From the NCBI GenBank assembly GCA_914767715.1, contig OU612075.1, positions 17,174,001-17,238,000 on the forward strand: a stretch of DNA of 64,000 bases. The letters are read 5' to 3'. The notes beneath the pieces are model-generated. The model had not been told where the DNA came from, did not search any database, and worked only from the letters and a program-made list of their open reading frames with translations. Origin of the DNA: Membranipora membranacea (Eukaryota; Bryozoa; Gymnolaemata; Cheilostomatida; Membraniporidae). The first letter of the stretch is position 1, and each line of letters starts with the position of its first letter. Made by a program: the position numbers and the translations under genes. Below, piece after piece: positions 63,801 through 64,000 of this stretch.

Positions 63801-63992
63801 AAGGGGTGATACGCGAAACTCATATTAATACATCATACACACCTGGCCGTTAGCTGCAGCTCCTAACAGTGTGAGTACAGCCTGCAGTCTGTTATTGAGA
63901 TCATCCCGCTGTGTCTCTATATTCTCCTTCTCAGAAAGAACCAAGTCTAATTCTCTTTTCTTCTCATCAAGAGAAGACCCAACTGTTTTCAG
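57835..63992 (-). CDS. Coiled-coil, low-complexity protein of unknown identity (5' end missing)
   Basis: Reverse-strand exons in transcript order: 63,992-63,843; 63,274-63,214; 62,816-62,697; 62,454-62,292; 61,714-61,592; 61,095-61,032; 60,164-60,051; 59,718-59,477; and a last exon ending at the stop 57,835-57,837. Phases fit through the first eight. The start lies beyond the window, since the first exon has its own acceptor. The visible part, about 385 residues, begins with a coiled coil (SSLDEKKRELDLVLSEKEN), then a serine/proline-rich linker, a glutamine stretch (YQQQYQQHRQQ), acidic sequence, a short charged helix (MYRHKRQAELQDYIKK), and a basic C-terminus ending QAIWK. A scaffold or centrosome-type protein would fit the layout, but I do not recognise it. 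The last junction needs an AAG acceptor at 57,950 or an undetected small exon, because the better CAG acceptor at 57,964 gives an early stop. Confidence 0.7.
58189..58520. mobile_element. 332-bp DNA element with 27-bp terminal inverted repeats
   Basis: Perfect inverted ends of 27 bp begin CACTATGTTTCCAAGGTTCG (58,189-58,215 and 58,494-58,520). The flanks share ATT, a possible 3-bp target duplication. Inside is a palindrome (58,235-58,268, arms GAATGGTTAGAATCCA) and a reverse-strand tRNA-like stretch at 58,295-58,378. It lies in the last intron of the reverse-strand gene. The superfamily is not certain; 3-bp sites would suggest a Harbinger-type element. Confidence 0.75.
58295..58378 (-). repeat. 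tRNA-like sequence inside the inverted-repeat element
   Basis: The reverse strand reads GGCGGCATGGCTGAATGGTT then AGCGCG, a typical start of a leucine- or serine-type tRNA with its A-box. The T-arm region (GGGTCCCAGCCGCGG) is a weak B-box match. It could be a captured tRNA gene turned into transposon cargo. Function is doubtful. Confidence 0.45.
58738..59265 (+). CDS. Unknown protein, terminal exon nested in a reverse-strand intron
   Basis: After an acceptor (TTATCTCACAG) an open frame of 176 codons runs to TAA. That length is very unlikely by chance in DNA this AT-rich. The sequence is helical and leucine-rich (LLTELLRDVDERLVDD, LFVFLSFLSLQISITL, AIRCIEILIHGFLHSF) and ends in a polar tail. 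It may be a HEAT-like repeat region. I do not recognise the family. It fits in phase after the segment at 57,260-57,353. The whole exon lies in the intron between the last two exons of the gene on the other strand. Confidence 0.55.
   Translation, partial: QHIILLTELLRDVDERLVDDRSKLSVKSLFVFLSFLSLQISITLRKKKLTSQHSKVVNVLSTSLVDDYYQSLAIRCIEILIHGFLHSFDNDLYSIFIPILIHSNGPNSLAVTHYSSKVICETLHQNVYSNTVSKPFTCFEASSILCISEMRKIKRNTNSGQLLQSAQLSSEQNSK
60002..60028. repeat. Short (CAGA)n microsatellite
   Basis: ACAGACGGACAGACAGACAG repeats lie 23 bases beyond an exon of the reverse-strand gene, in its intron. Small and probably neutral. Confidence 0.6.
61949..62010. repeat. GAACCGAGGGA minisatellite
   Basis: About five tandem units of 9-12 bases (GAACCGAGGGA with shortened variants) lie in an intron of the reverse-strand gene. 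Local slippage origin is likely. Confidence 0.7.
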
Positions 63993-64000
63993 CTGCAAAA

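Overview
The window is nuclear DNA of an intron-rich invertebrate animal. It is AT-rich, the genes are split by many short introns with GT-AG boundaries, coding parts use the standard code, and long intergenic and intronic stretches are full of small DNA transposons, tRNA-derived repeats and satellite DNA. There are no bacterial operons, CRISPR arrays or rRNA genes. The phylum cannot be fixed from the sequence; a sponge, a cnidarian or another marine invertebrate would all fit.

Left part (1-26,400). After about 5 kb without a recognisable gene come two confident forward-strand genes. The first is a six-exon guanylate kinase (about 5,252-9,328), which encodes a complete protein of about 199 residues. 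The second is a TRPML/mucolipin cation channel (11,144-25,752) whose 13 constitutive exons are followed by two complete copies of the last three exons. Each copy carries its own pore, S6 helix, C-terminus, stop codon and poly(A) signal. The two copies enter in the same phase, so one gene can make two channels with different pores. A complementary sequence motif follows the 5' splice sites of exon 13 and of both pore exons and could form competing RNA structures.

Middle part (26,536-38,490). This is about 12 kb of uninterrupted tandem repeats arranged as a series: a 61-bp satellite (44 copies), a 104-bp higher-order repeat (61+43), a 43-bp satellite (97 copies), a 42-bp variant (14 copies), a 10-bp repeat (65 copies), then a degenerate GGAAGTAAG-type field. 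Neighbouring blocks share sequence modules, so the array looks like a record of stepwise satellite evolution. The very long open frames inside it are repeat artefacts.

Right part (38,490-64,000). A gene-poor stretch holds a duplicated composite repeat with several tRNA-like modules. It is followed by a small forward gene of unknown function (43,934-54,796), whose 8.2-kb last intron is a graveyard of LINE and Ty3/gypsy fragments. A reverse-strand gene (63,992-57,835, 5' end outside the window) encodes a coiled-coil, low-complexity protein of unknown identity. A forward-strand open frame of 176 codons (58,738-59,265) lies inside one of its introns.

The mobile-element content is the most unusual part. 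Three copies of a 25-28-bp palindrome (CATAGACT...AGTCTATG) are each flanked by a different, perfect 8-bp direct repeat. Two larger hAT-like non-autonomous elements also have perfect 8-bp target duplications. One of these carries tRNA-like sequence and a row of GC-rich hairpins.
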